From Amylostereum areolatum (lineage: Eukaryota > Basidiomycota > Agaricomycetes > Russulales > Stereaceae): 64,000 bases of DNA. Location of the stretch: contig SAXG01000126.1 of NCBI GenBank assembly GCA_012932865.1, forward strand, positions 1 to 64,000, read 5' to 3'. A program made the translations under genes and the position numbers. The notes beneath the pieces are model-generated. The model ran no database searches and was not told where the DNA came from. It worked only from the letters and a program-made list of their open reading frames with translations. Position 1 is the first letter of the stretch; the number at the start of each line of letters is the position of its first letter. Below are positions 46,141-58,207 of this stretch, one piece after another.

Positions 46141-48281
46141 TCAGAACGACATGAGCACATGGGTAAGATGCAATACAGACAGGGGTGAGTTGGATGTTTT
46201 GCTTGGACGGACAGGCTTCCCCTTTGGCACAGGCTTCACATGAGTCTCGCTCGTGTCGCTTGGGCACGCTGCATCCGAGGTGTGAGAGAGATGTAACACC
46301 ATCTCTGATTGTTGCGGCGGTGGCGGCGGCGAGGAAGCGAGTGGGAGAAGGCCCTGGAAGACAGCAAGAAGGTGGATATGAGTGTTCTGCATTTGAGGAA
46401 GAAATGAAGGACGAACATACCGTCAACGCAGTCCCCTCAGCTTGGGCATGCTTTGAGTCCAGTTCATTCGGCTCAGATGGTCCCCCGTTTGTGGCGAGAT
46501 GGGACGAGCCGAGGTCATCTACAACTTGGGCTCGTCATCAATAGGGAGTAACAGACCGAGGCAGATTTAACGTACTGGGGGCATCTATAGTCATAGACAC
46601 AGGAGCGGGGGTGGCAGCGGGGATAGCCACAGGGACTTGTTCCCGCAGACTTGGACGCTTTTTCTCAGCAGGCCGACCAACAGATTTCCTGGTAGATGGG
46701 GGATAGGATGACTGCCGAGAGGCTGCGTAGATACAAGCAACAGAGTAAGGGAACCTACAGGACATCCGGAATCTAAATGGAATGGAAGACAGTGAGTTAA
46801 CGCATGAATATCAGAAGGGAATGACAAACTTTAAGACTCTCCAGCGTGCTAGCGGCAGCGTCGCCGACATTTGACGTGCTCAAACCTGTATTTCTGTACA
46901 GCGAAAAGGACGGGATAGAACAGGTGCATATACGGACCTTCGGCTACACGAATGGAAGTCTCCTGCACCTTGGATTTTTCAGTGGGTGGCGGCTCGTCAA
47001 AAGTAGTGCCTTTGCCGACATTTGAGGTGCTCAAACCTGGATGGGTGTATAGCCAAAGGCACAGGGTAGAACAGCAGAATATACGGACCTTGGCCGGCAA
47101 CGCGAACAGGAGGCTCTGGCATCTTCGTTTTTTTGGTGGGTGGTGGCCCGTCGAAGAACCGAAGCCGGGTCGAGGTTTCGGGGGCCACATCCATGTTGAT
47201 TTCATGAGAATGAGACCGCTTGCGGGGCGTGGAAGCATCCTCAAAAGGTATGGTATCAGCAAGTGCATGCGGTACAATGGCCTCAACAGGAGCCGTCTTG
47301 ACACGGTGGCTGGTAGATGCAACAGCAGTGTTACGTGTGGCAGGGGCTGTCATGGTCGCCGGAGTCTTGGATTTGGAGTGACGATAGGTTTGCGAGCCAA
47401 ATTCACGGGCCTTCCAGTGCTGGTCGCAAAGCCGGAGATGGGGTGAATGATCGTACATGTGCTGGAGGAATTGATTGAGCAGATCAATTGGTATCTGGCT
47501 CCACTTATCGGGGGAGATACCACGAGTTTCCCAGCTCGCATAGATGTTGCGAGCTGTCTCTCGAGCTTTGCCGGCACGTTGACCGTCAAGAGGCTTTCCG
47601 TACTCGTCTTCGAAGAACCCCGCGGATACATTTTCACCTTCGGCTTTACGAGTGCCTCCCTGCTTACCAGCACCCTTCGCACTGTTGGTATCTTGCATCG
47701 TAGCGTCGTGGTCTTTCCAGATTTGTTGATCCCAGAATTTGACGCCTGGAAAGTCAGACACTCGGTAAAAGCGATTCCATGGAGCTGCGTCGTAGAGCGC
47801 CAGTATGGCGGCTGGCCGTGGTGGCGACACCTTCCTGAGAAGATCGCTGTACGCCTTTCTAAAGGACCGTGCTATGTTAGCAGCGCACTGACGCAGAACT
47901 GATATAACTAACCGGAGCTCGGTCAAACGGCCCTCTGCAATGCGTGCGTCCAAACGGCTACTGTCGTACAGCTTCATGTATGTCGGACAGGTGGCCTGAA
48001 GGTCATCGTGCGTGGTGTGCGCAAGCATCGTGAGCTGAGCAGGTGTCATGTGCAGGGACGGGATCTAGGTGACATGGTAAGACAGAGAGGATGAAACACG
48101 ACTCGTGGGAAAAGCCTACCGAAATGTCGATAGAAACCCCGGCATCGAGGAGAGAGCCGTTCGTATAGGGAGAGCTTGGGGAACTGTGTCGAGAATGGTG
48201 ATAAAAACTCTGGCCGGAGTCCAACACCTCCGTTGGGTGAGTATGGACATGGTCGGGATTGTCGAGGCCCAAGAAATCCAT
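46141..48281 (-). CDS. Plavaka cargo gene A, unknown function, duplicated exon-intron unit
   Basis: Supported exons: 48281-48120 (phase 0), 48064-47089, 47036-46938 and 46885-46830. The long exon 2 is helix-rich (AQLTMLAHTTHDDLQ, NIARSFRKAYSDLLRK, SGFFEDEYGKPLDGQRAGKA-like) followed by a Lys/Arg-rich nuclear-signal-like part (TPRKRSH). Exon 2's end and exon 3, with the following introns, are copies of one about 150-bp unit: each ends VRVA-G or VRVAEG, has an intron starting GTCCGTATAT, and the next exon restarts with LSTSNVG. After 46830 two endings are possible: a short one stopping at TAG 46755, or a longer one with exons containing RKSVGRPAEKKRP and ending at 46141. No family recognised; I do not infer a function. 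Confidence 0.55.
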
Positions 48282-50299
48282 CGAACTGTGCGCCGAGACC
48301 GTAACCGGAGTGGACAAATGTAAAAAGTCGGAGGGGGGATGAGTAAGTGACAGATAGAAGAGAGCGCGACACAGCAAGCTCGTGGGGGGGAGAAGAGAGA
48401 GGTAAGGAAAAAGGGAGCCTTGTTGATACCGAGGCGGGAGCGACCGATCTTGGAATCGAGCGGCACGTGAGTTAACAAGAATCGAGCGCGTGTAAGTAAG
48501 CATCGCAAATTCAACTGAATAATGTGGAGTCGCGATGGACGAGCCTCGTTGGGGGATTATAGGTACACGATGTGGTGAGTAGGGTGTATGTGCGACAGGG
48601 GGCAGAGTCGGAGGAATACCACGTTCGTAGGCTAATGCACTCGGGAATGTATGGACCAGACATATCCAATGGGGCGTCGAGCTCCTCGGACACCTGTGCG
48701 GACAGCCATGGTGGATGTGCGCCTTTTTGAACGGATTGTTGGTGGTTAAGGAGGCTGGAGGGGGTACAGCCTAGGAGTCCACGTCCGGTACCAGGGGGGG
48801 GGGGCGTCTCATGACGCGGTTTGGCCTTACGGTCGGCTGCATCGGGAGCGTTGGCTCGGACTGCACGGAGATGGATGGTTGGATCGACGAGGACTCTGGT
48901 ACGGTCGGCCGCTCCTAACGAAGCAAAATGTCAGGCAGATTCACATCGTCTGAGCCGCGGGACAGATAAGGGCGAGGTTAGAGATACTCACATCGCAAAA
49001 ATGTTCGATCTCCCTGGCTCAGCGGCTGATGGTGGTCGCACGCTACCCAGCTGACACCATTGACGTCTCTCGCGACCGGTGAGAGGATCACATTGATCCC
49101 TGTAAGTGGCTAATGCACCAGTGTCAGAGCTTTTCAAACGGCTGAAGAAAAAAGGAGACGACACGGCGGACGTACCTTTGCCCAGATGCGTGAGTAAGAT
49201 GCCGATGGGGGGAGGGGACGTTGGCAAGCGCGTCCGCTTTGTGGTTGGCTAGCAGCGGGGTCGCACAACCTTCTGCACTTGCGGAGGATGCTGCCGCCGC
49301 CAGGCAGTTGGCGCTTGGTTAGATAGGTGAGCTTTGGCTGTGTTCGAGCGCCTGCCATCCTTTGGGTTGGGTGTGTAGGGAGGGACACGAAGAGGACGTT
49401 GAGGCCTGTCGGCGTGCCACCCGGGGAGGAGGGAAAACAGGAGGGTGTGCTCGCAAGCACAATCGTGCCCAGTGACAGTGCGCGGACTGATGTGAAGTAA
49501 AGTCTTCCGTTAGTGCTTTCCAGTTGTGAAAACGGCACACGTACATGTTATCCCACCCCGCGGGGGGTCGCACTCGTCTCTATGTGTTTGCCTTGCACGT
49601 GTCGTCCTCTGTTTGCGCTCGTATTCCTTAGCTTTGCCTCCCTCGCAGACGCGGTGACTTCCCGGAGGACGGAGCCAGGGTGTCTCCGGGTTGTGGATTT
49701 TGACGGGCTCGGGTGTGTTGGTGTTGATTGCGATGCGGGGAAGGGAGGACACCGAGGGAGCATGAGGGATCGTTGGACCTCGATCAACCTCACTGCATGG
49801 TGCCCTACCCACCATCCATGCAGTATCCCATCTTGAGCACATCTGCCGCACTGCTCATAAGTCCGGTGGCAGCTAGCTAAGTGCAGGATAACGGTGGAAA
49901 GACAAACTGAGACACGAACCGGTCGCTGCGACACGTCTCATTTGATGACGTAAGCACGAGAGCATCTTACCGAGCTGCCGCTCTCAAACATATGAAGTCC
50001 ACAGTTTCTCGAGGACGATTTCTCTCTGCATATTTTTTCTTGGTAGATAGGATGTATAAGGATCTAAATCCCAAATTTCCAGGCAGTGGGAAGATTGTAA
50101 TTGATCTTCAGAATCCAATCGTTGCTCGCGCTTCGGACTTCGCGCGCAATTCGCGCAACGAGCCGCCGGTTTCACTCCGCTCTTCGTTAGTCTCTCGTCC
50201 CACCACAATATGCACGCCGCTTCGAACGGAAACACAGCGAGATCTAGTGAGTGTCTTTCCTAAATATCTAATACATGTCTCCCCTCGTGATTATCACCT
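48282..50299. other. Plavaka internal region without a supported gene
   Basis: A run of 12 G lies at 48793-48804. Short minus-strand frames around 48830-49540 could be exons of another cargo gene, but I could not join them. The region includes the presumed promoter of gene A. Confidence 0.4.
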
Positions 50300-53200
50300 T
50301 CAAGCCTCGTCAATCCCTTCCATCCCCACTTGTTCGTCTTCGTCCTCTGGTTCTTCGTTGTCCTCGTCGACTAACAGTGTCATATCAAGGCCCAGCTTCT
50401 CGTCCAGGAAATATAGAGACGCATTGGCAGGATTCTCGTGTTTCCACGGAATCATCGCAACAACAGACTGGATATCTTTGACCTCAACTACAGCAAGGTG
50501 TTTCTCGGCTTCGTACGACGCCACCCAAACTGTGTTGTACGATGACCGAAGCAATGCTTGGTCTGGCTCCCCAAAGACGGAAATTAGGGCGAAGCTCTGG
50601 GTGATATCATCCTCCATCTGCGCATTAAAGTATGCTTGGATCTCTGCAATAAATGTGGCACCGTCGGAGATGATCTGACCATCCCATGAACAGGTAGCTC
50701 TCCCATGAGGTGTGGGTTAGAAGCGCACCTTCACATTGCGGCTGCGACGAATCTGATCCTGGCGGTGTTGCCCTTCCTTCCACAGGGCTGTAGTGGTCTG
50801 GCCGTTTGGGAGACGGAGGCGTGCCCATCGCCTATACCTGGGGCGCCAACCATCTTCGAGCTCGATGTTTGAGTTCTCCATGTAGGTGCGGATTGCAGCA
50901 GCGGCCTCGTTGCGAAAGGTGTGTGGATAACGGTCCTTTGCTGTGAGGAGAACAAATCCGTCTCCTAGGTCATATGCTCCACGCGGGAGTTGTCGGGTTT
51001 GATTGTAAGGTCGATCTGGTTCTATGTCCGGCATCCCAACTTTGAGGGCATTGACGGATGCGCGACGGACGGCGCGCTGCTCTAGGTTAGCGTAGTAATG
51101 GTGATCTTGCTTGATTTCACGACCCAGATTCACGATAGTGTTCTCTAGGGTCCACTGTGAAGCGAGTGCACCAGGGCCAATTCGCATAACCTCCGGAGCA
51201 AGATGGGATAGGCCGTGAACACACTGTCGCACGAAGTGGATTCGTTCGGGTTTCCCTTGGCAGTAGAGCTCCTCAAACTCCTCTGTAAACTCTAAGATGG
51301 CCTGGTGAGCGAGAGGGATTTGCGCGGCTTGTATGCTGCGCTGCTGTAGGATCCTGATCGCATACACAAGCTTACAAAAATGCGTCCAATACGGGAGTGG
51401 AAGTATTCCGTACAGCAGTGCCGGTGCCAGGCCGAAAATCCAAAGGCAGAATTCCCAAGCCTTGTATCCGCTGTTGATTGTTTCTGCAGGATCCCGGGGG
51501 GGACGATCAAATGAACCTGGAAGATAGCATCGAGCTGCTGCCACCGCTGCTCCATGCGCTTTCCAAACCGCTCTGACAAGAATCATCCAGACCCATGTTC
51601 CTCTCGAGTCCTTGGGATCGCCATCAATGGTACCGCGCCACAACGCAATGAGGAGTGATGTGATGTTGAGGGTGAGAATGTGCATGATGTCAATTGCAAA
51701 ACAACCCGGGACGCCGAGGAAACGATTTCGCGGGAGCGCACTGAAGATACTCGGCTTGCAGATCCCTGTTGCCTTGCGTTGTTCTTTGAATTCCGCATTT
51801 GTCTCCGATGCGAGTACTTTTTTGAGGTTCTCCACATAGTTGGCATCCGACCGTGTTGGAAGTTGGTAGACATCGTATGATTCGTGATCGCAACCCGCAA
51901 TCGAATAGCCGGGAGGTTTTGCAAGGGCAGGGAAGTAATGGGATGCGCCTTGTTTGTGTCGCCCTTTAAGCCCACAGTACAGACGGCATCCGTAGGCACC
52001 GTGGTGAGGGACTTGTCCGTTCATGAAGGCTAAACCTGGGCCGTCCGCGAGACCGAGGTAGAAATATATGAAGGATGTGTACACCTCGTTGATGCAAGTG
52101 TCCCATACGCGCAGGCCTTCCTTTTGCAGAGCGACAAGATGGTGTAGCCCAGGGAACATGAAGGAGTCCAAGTTCTTCGGCTTTCGTGGTCCCCGAATGA
52201 GCCCGCCGATGATCACATACTTCTTCTTGTATCGCAGCTCCGGGGACAGATTCATGTTGACCCAGATGTAGAACCAGCAGTCTGACTGCTTGTAACGATA
52301 CAGCTGGGCCCCGTCCCATGATGCCATTACAACAATATCGTGCTCGGAGAGGTCGCCTCGGTCGACTGCAGCGAGGTAATCACTACCGGCATAGACATCG
52401 TCGTACACTCTGATACCCTCACCACGTGCAAGGCCTTCGCGGATCTGGACCGTGTGTTCATGACAGTGTTGCATATTGACTGCACCTTCCGGAGAACGAT
52501 ACAGCGCCTGCAGTTGCGGACCGAGGGGAAGTGTCAGGTATTGTTTCACTGGGTGCTGTTCCATCCGACCTGTCCATCCGGTCGGCTTCATGCACCACCG
52601 TGGTTTCTTGCATTCTGGGCACACCTCATGCTCCGAAAAGGGACCTGTAAAAGCGACACAAGAGTCTTCGCACATGTCCGTCATGACCGGAACAACTCCA
52701 GAGATAGCCGCAATTTTGTTTTTCATTTCGTGCAACGAGAGAACATTGGTAGAAGGTGTATGGCGGTGTATGGCATTGATAGAGTCGACGTAGGAGTCAT
52801 TAGAGCCTGGGGTAGAAGCTAGAAAAATATCCAAACAGAGGCGATGGTCCTTGGACAGCTCCGGCTGAAATTCGTATGGGTGAGCCATCCGAACACGCGC
52901 ATCGTCCGGTAGACAGTCAGAGTCCAGAGTTGCGTCCTTCAACTGATCTATAAACTCTAGCGCCATCTTTAATCCAGGCAGATGCGCCACAATCGCATCG
53001 GGACCAAGGTCGAGGGGGCCGTCGGGTTGATCGTCGGGTACAGCGTCGGGTTGAACATGGCGCATTGTCCCCCCGCCCTCGTGAACTTGCTGTTCTTCGG
53101 CATGATCAACCGGCGGTATGATATCGTCCAAGTTGGGAACCTCGTTTTCTGGCTCTGGCGTGAGGCATTCATTGTCGTGTGCATTGGGTTGACCAACTGT

Positions 53201-53974
53201 GTTCCCTCCGTCTAGAGGCCGAGGTGCAGTATTCTAGTCGGAGGACAGTTAGCTTAGCTGTCACGGACATTTCGTCTATGGTTACGTACCTGGGCGGGCG
53301 GTGGTGTGGCATTGATGAGCTCCACATCTTCGGCCCTCGCATTTTTGTCACCAACCTCCTGTCACCGCCGACACGGCGAGTTAGTGACTTGAGACTAAGA
53401 GAGAATAGAGATCCCTACATTTAAGTCGCCCCTCTCATTCACATTGAGGCTGTCCTCATTGCCATTCTCATTCAGAATGTCCTGGAGAAATGCACCAGGA
53501 TATATCAGCATACAACTCGGAGGTCACACTGACGTCCGACGACCACAATTTAGGTGGGAACTGGTTTGCTTACCATTGAATCATTTCTTGGCTGTGCTTC
53601 ATATGTGGCATTGTCCCCTGTCTGTAGTTGAGGGATCTCGAGACGCAGACGCTTCGCCTCTCGGTCATCGTCATTCTCTCGGGCCCTGTGCAGAGTACGA
53701 GAACGACGCAAGAGTTTCCCCTCTGTACTGAGTGTGAGTCTTTGGATGTGCAATGATGCAGGGAGACCCGAAACACACCTTCGTTGGAGTCCTCTTGCTC
53801 ACCCTCATCCAAGTCCGTGGCAGGATGTGCGTCCGGCGTCGATATGTTCTGGGTGGCGTCGGACTCCATGTCCATGATTCTCCTGTGCTCGTACCATGTT
53901 GTCCGAGAAACACTGCAGAGAATCTTGCAGTATCGAGGGCAGTCGCACCAGAATTGCCGCTTTGTACGGTCCAT
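50300..53974 (-). CDS. Plavaka transposase (Tnp2-like)
   Basis: The start is ATG 53974 with a short Cys-rich leader (FWCDCPRYCKIL). Several small exons down to about 53217 are followed by a long exon (about 53240-50729), a 54-nt intron (50728-50675) and a last exon ending at 50300. Landmark blocks of the fungal Tnp2/Plavaka family appear in order: MCEDSCVAFTGPF with CPECKKPRW, then VVMASWDGAQLYRYKQSDCW, RGPRKPKNLDSFMFPGLHHL, and ADGPGLAFMNG. These are followed by YGCRLYCGLKGRHKQGASHY, FLGVPGCFAIDIMHIL, PPRDPAETINSGYKAWEF and a C-terminal block SFALISVFGEPDQALL. The Asp of DGAQLY and of ADGPG are candidate catalytic acids. The intron removes the only in-frame TAA (50719-50717), so the roughly 1000-aa protein looks complete. 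Confidence 0.9.
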
Positions 53975-54291
53975 GCCGCAGGATGTATCAGAAGATGGGG
54001 AAGGTGGTAGGCAGGTCAAGACGACAAGTATGTGGATGCTGCACCAAACGCGTCTGCATGTTACACGCTGTTACATGTTACACATCCATCATATGACCGT
54101 GCCCCAGTGAACTTATTAAATTCTTAGATACTCATCCCAGCTCTTCAAAGGAGTCGACGGGCTCACTTCATAATAAGATGACCTGCTGATGTATAGACAA
54201 AACGAATCGGATCTGTATGCGTACACTAGCGCGGACTATCCCCACAGTACACTAGCGCGTATCCCTACACTTGTACCACGGCCAGTCCAAC

Positions 54292-55042
54292 TCACTGGAT
54301 CTCTTCCTGCTTCGTCTTTATCGCGTGTTCGCGTGATACACGGCGTGCACGCTTGATTGCTTCAGGAGGTGGAGAGACGATGCCCCGCACACCGTCGCGG
54401 TACCCAGTGTTGTCCTCGTCATCCTCGAGTCCGAGCATTTGCAAGGTGGTTCGTTTCTTTCTTTTACCAACGAAATGGCGTGGGCTCCGCATAACGGAGT
54501 CAGTGGGATGCGTCGGGACAGGACCCGCGTCCGCTTGGGCCGGTACAACATTCTCTGTCAGACGTGATGATGAAAGGCAATCAATTGGATAGTGTACAGA
54601 TCGGACACAACGAGCGACGTACCTTTGCCCTCGCACACGTCCAACTCTGGGGAAGTCGTCCTTGCTTTGAGAGCAGGGTCTGGCGACGGGGGTGTGGCTG
54701 ATGGAGAATCCGCTGTGGCTAACACTTAAGCTTGACGAGACGGAACAAGGAAACGATAACTACGCACCCAGTGGTAGTACCAGAGCTTCCACCTTGACCC
54801 CGGTCTTGCCTACAGCAGATGTAGGTTTCAATGGTGCCTCCGCTTTAGCACGCGAGCCGCCTTCTTGGATTACACGTAGCCTCTGGAAGGATCGTCAATA
54901 AGCCAGGATGAACACAGCTGAGGCAAACACGGACGCTTACGATAGGTTGAAGGTACTTGGGATCAAGTACCATTTCAGGGATGTTGACAGAAATGTCCGT
55001 GAAGATCGTGACGTTCGATTCATTGTGAGCATCAGAAGACAT
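54292..55042 (-). CDS. Plavaka cargo gene B, unknown
   Basis: Four exons can be joined from ATG 55042: MSSDAHNESNVTIFTDISVN to YLQPI; RLRVIQEGGSRAKAEAP; ATADSPSATPPSP to DVCEGK; and ENVVPAQADAG to KTKQEEIQ, stop at 54292. The splice sites (gtaagc, gtgcgt, gtacgt donors; ccag, ttag, acag acceptors) keep one frame, giving about 180 aa. The last exon has a basic patch (FVGKRKKRTT) before LGLEDDED and a basic C-terminus (AIKRARRVSREHAIKTK). A small, probably nuclear, mostly disordered protein; no family recognised. It lies nearest the right terminal repeat, upstream of and in line with the transposase. Confidence 0.6.
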
Positions 55043-55326
55043 TGTGCAGTAGGAGACTCGGAGGAGGCCGTGTGATATAGTAAGTAGAGGCAACTTGGGA
55101 TAGAGACTGCGAGGGACCTACTGCTGAAAACAGGGACGTTCCCACCCCAGAATTGCATCTCACATCGAAAACCGTCGACAAGGCGAGGGCCAAGTAGACC
55201 AGAACCGGAGGATGTATTCGAAAAGATGAGATGGATGGGGTGGGAGGAAGGGCAAACGACGCGGCATTACATCTGACTCGCTATGATTACTTTCCCATCA
55301 TTTCTCACGCCTTCCATTCCCTCTGT

Positions 55327-55357
55327 TTCCGTCTCATTACGGTACGTTTTGACTGGG
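55327..55357 (-). repeat. Right terminal inverted repeat of the Plavaka element
   Basis: Reverse complement begins CCCAGTCAAAACGTACCGTA; pairs with 45391-45421. Confidence 0.85.
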
Positions 55358-55364
55358 TATGAGT

Positions 55365-56040
55365 GCTGAAGGAGGTGAGGGGCGTGAGGGGAGTGGATGC
55401 GATGGTGGGTGGTGTCAAGAACGACCGACTAAGGAATGTATCCAATAGCCTTCTAAGTCGCGACACAGGCAGTGGCTCAGAGGAAGGGGGAATCAGGGAA
55501 CAAAGGGAGAACAGTACATTGCACTCTAAGCCGGTAAAGACTAGGAGGAAAGACTAAGGAACTAGATACATGCAGGCCAGCTATATATACTAGGGAGGGG
55601 ATGTGCACAGACCAAGGGGCACATCAGTGATGCCATCAAAGGGGATTGATCCACAGGTGTGAGATCAGATAGCGCGAGAAAGCAAGGAAAAAGCGGAGCA
55701 AAAGGGCGAACCGTGACAGGTGGCCGTGACGTGGCTGTCGTGAACGCCGGTAACGTGGCCGCCGGGGGAAACGGAGACACGGCAAATGGGGGTGACATGT
55801 GCGGAGACGTCAGATGGCGACGATGGCGGCGAGGGCAGACGACGACGGTAGTGGCAAGGCCGGGTGACGAGGGCGGACGACGACGACGATGGCGAAGTCG
55901 GACAGCGACGCCGACGGCGAGATCAGACGCCGACAACGAGTGAGATGCCGACAACGACGGCAAGGTCGGGTCCCCAATGACGAGGAATGTCGTGGTTGAG
56001 GACAAGAAGACGACGCGGCATTGAGCGTCGACAAAACAGA
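55365..56040. repeat. G-rich imperfect repeat tract, continuation
   Basis: GTGACGTGG and GGCGACGA units like those at 37611-38257. Open frames here are repeat artefacts. Confidence 0.5.
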
Positions 56041-56099
56041 CGAGTCACATGACATTTGTTCTCGAAATCCACTAAGTCGTGATTTTGCATTAGAACTGT

Positions 56100-56310
56100 A
56101 AGTACTTGCATATTCAACCAAGTCATGAAAGTAAACTACTACGTGTCCAAGTAAACTACTATATGCCCAAGTGAACTCCCAATGTCCTTCTATCTGACCA
56201 AGTTCCCAAGTCTTTTTCTTCCAGTCCAAGTCCTATCCAAGTATAATCTCCAAGTCCAAGTTGTTCTGTCAAGTCCAAGTATGGCTCAAGTACCGGGAGT
56301 TTTCCTGATG
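56100..56310. repeat. CCAAGT-rich repeat, inverted relative of 29337-29413/36946-37130
   Basis: Many CCAAGT units. The 25 bp at 56286-56310 are the exact reverse complement of 29337-29361. Confidence 0.65.
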
Positions 56311-58207
56311 TGAGGGTCATTGTATCGAGAGAAGGGTCAGATGTAATCAGAGAAGCAAATAAGAGGGCAGATTATCCGGGGTCCATGTCGTCTGGGTCAG
56401 GCGGAGCATCAGGAAAAATCCTTCACTACATAGCTGATGTGGTAACTATATCAGTCTATGGACCCCTGGCTATGTCTTTGTCAGACTGTATAGTACCTGT
56501 AGTGATGTAGGGGTCTTTGTAGTGATTTATAGCCAACATGACCCCCCCTTCAGTTATATTGTACTACACAGAGTCCCCTTACCCTATGTTGTACTAAATA
56601 GTTTCAGTGGTGTAGTTATAGGAAACTTATTTGAACACTAGTAGAATTGTATTTTCACACTAGTCGAATTGCATGATGTCATTACTCAATATTACATAAT
56701 TCTACTACTGCACTACACTGTACGTAACTAAGCGGAGGAGGGCGTGGACACAGAATCGGGGCAGGCAGAAAACAATGTGTAGTAGGGAACAGGAACACAT
56801 GCATATGTTTGAGAATTCGTATTGAGCAGGGGAGACAGCGGGGGGGGGGGAGACGGCGAGGGGAGGAGACGGCGCGAGACGGCGGGGGGGGGGGGGGGGG
56901 GAGACGGCACGAGATGGCGGCGTGGGGAGACGGCACAAGATGGTGAGACTGTGCACACGAGCACTTGTACGCTATTTCAGGGTTGTGGAGGGTCAGAATT
57001 GGGGTGCCAGGAAGGGAAGTAGACTTGCACGCACTTGTCGGATGTTGGGAGAGGGAAGGGAGGAAGCCGTTGAGGGGGAAGTCACACATGGATGCTTGTA
57101 CCAACGAGCACTGCGGAAAGGGAGGGGGTCAGCTGAGCTGGTCATAAAATAAATAGAGGAGGAGGCGCGAGAGGCGAATGGGGACGTACATATTCGCTCG
57201 TCTGAACGAGCGGGGGGCCTAAAGAAGCGCGGTCGACCAGCGTCCGCATTCACTTGAAGAGGTTTGTGGAGCAGGCTTGGGCTGGGGGTGGACGTGGCGG
57301 ACATGCACGCGCGCGTGACTTGAAGGGGGCGGAGGGAGACATGGCGGAGACGAAGGAGAGGGAGCGAGCAGGGTTGGAGGAGAAGGGAGCCGAGCGACGG
57401 ATGCAAGGTGGTGCAAAAGAGACAAGTCAAGAAGTTCGAGGCCGCGCGGCCTCCGGCATTTGCCAGCGGAGTTTCAAACAGATGTGATGCCAGCGCATCA
57501 CGAAAACTTTTGAGTAACTCTCTTCTTGCTCTCCCCACGTCCTCGTCCTCCCGTCTCCCCCGTCCCTTCCTTGTCCTCATCTGCGCCGCCCTCGTCTCCC
57601 TGCCCTCGTCTCGCCACCCTCGTCTCGCCGCCGTCGTCTCACCGACCCCGTCTCGCCGCCCTCATCCGCGCCGCCGTTGTCTTGCCGCCCCCGTCCGCAC
57701 CGCCCCCGTCTCACCGCCCTCATCCGCGCCACCCTCGTCTCCCTGCCGTCGTCTCGACGCCGTCGTTTCACCACCCCTGGCAGTCACACCCCATCTCGTC
57801 TCCTGTGCCGTTTCGCTACTGACACTCTTGCTGTATGTACCTTGTAACATAGCTGTGTATGTAGTTTATGTGGTTGAATATATTCTTTTAACCATACCAA
57901 TGTGTGAAAGCAAGTGAAAAGCCAGGAAGTGAAGATTCTGCTGCATTCACTACATGTCTCTATCTACTTTGTATGCTACATAGTATATCTACTATATCTA
58001 CTATAAGAACTATAGAGTGTTCCCTAGGAATGTCTGCAAAGTTTAGGTGGGAACTTTGGGTACTATAGCATCTAGGTGAGAACTTTGGGTACTATAGAGG
58101 ACTATAAAGAACCAGTGCTTACTATAGGCCCCTCCAAAAAGGGGTACATGCTGATGCTGCTACGATCACTTTGGAGACTATAAAGTACAACATTGGTAAG
58201 GCATTTT
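56311..58207. other. Gene-free AT-rich and low-complexity sequence
   Basis: AT-rich block 56510-56720; G-rich GGAGACGGCG repeats with a long G run near 56885-56900; CGTCTC-CCGCC repeats of the opposite strand sense at 57580-57790. A 25-bp direct repeat with one mismatch (58044-58068, 58073-58097) lies near the right side. No gene recognised. Confidence 0.5.

Larger units (their letters stand above)
45384..55364 (-). mobile_element. Plavaka-type (Tnp2) DNA transposon, complete with TIRs and TSD
   Basis: A 9967-bp element (45391-55357). Terminal inverted repeats of 31 bp (45391-45421 and 55327-55357) begin CCCAGTCAAAA and match at 29 of 31 positions. They are flanked by the 7-bp direct repeat TATGAGT (45384-45390, 55358-55364), taken as the target duplication. 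Copies of CATTCCCTCT in both orientations lie just inside both ends, like the subterminal repeats of CACTA-related transposons. All three genes inside are on the minus strand: gene B, the Tnp2 transposase and gene A. Ends start CCC rather than CACTA. The flanks are the G-rich repeat described at 37611. Confidence 0.85.

Noticed and set aside
46830..47130. Duplicated GPY-LFYPV-RFEH-KCR peptide as a protein repeat
   Set aside because: The repeated peptide is translated intron; the true duplicated coding part is the LSTSNVG unit.
48511..49850. Additional Plavaka gene
   Set aside because: Several short frames and possible splice sites exist, but I could not assemble a consistent reading frame with start and stop.
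50674..50730. In-frame TAA apparently truncating the Plavaka transposase
   Set aside because: It lies inside a 54-nt GT-AG intron (50728-50675); splicing restores the conserved C-terminal block.
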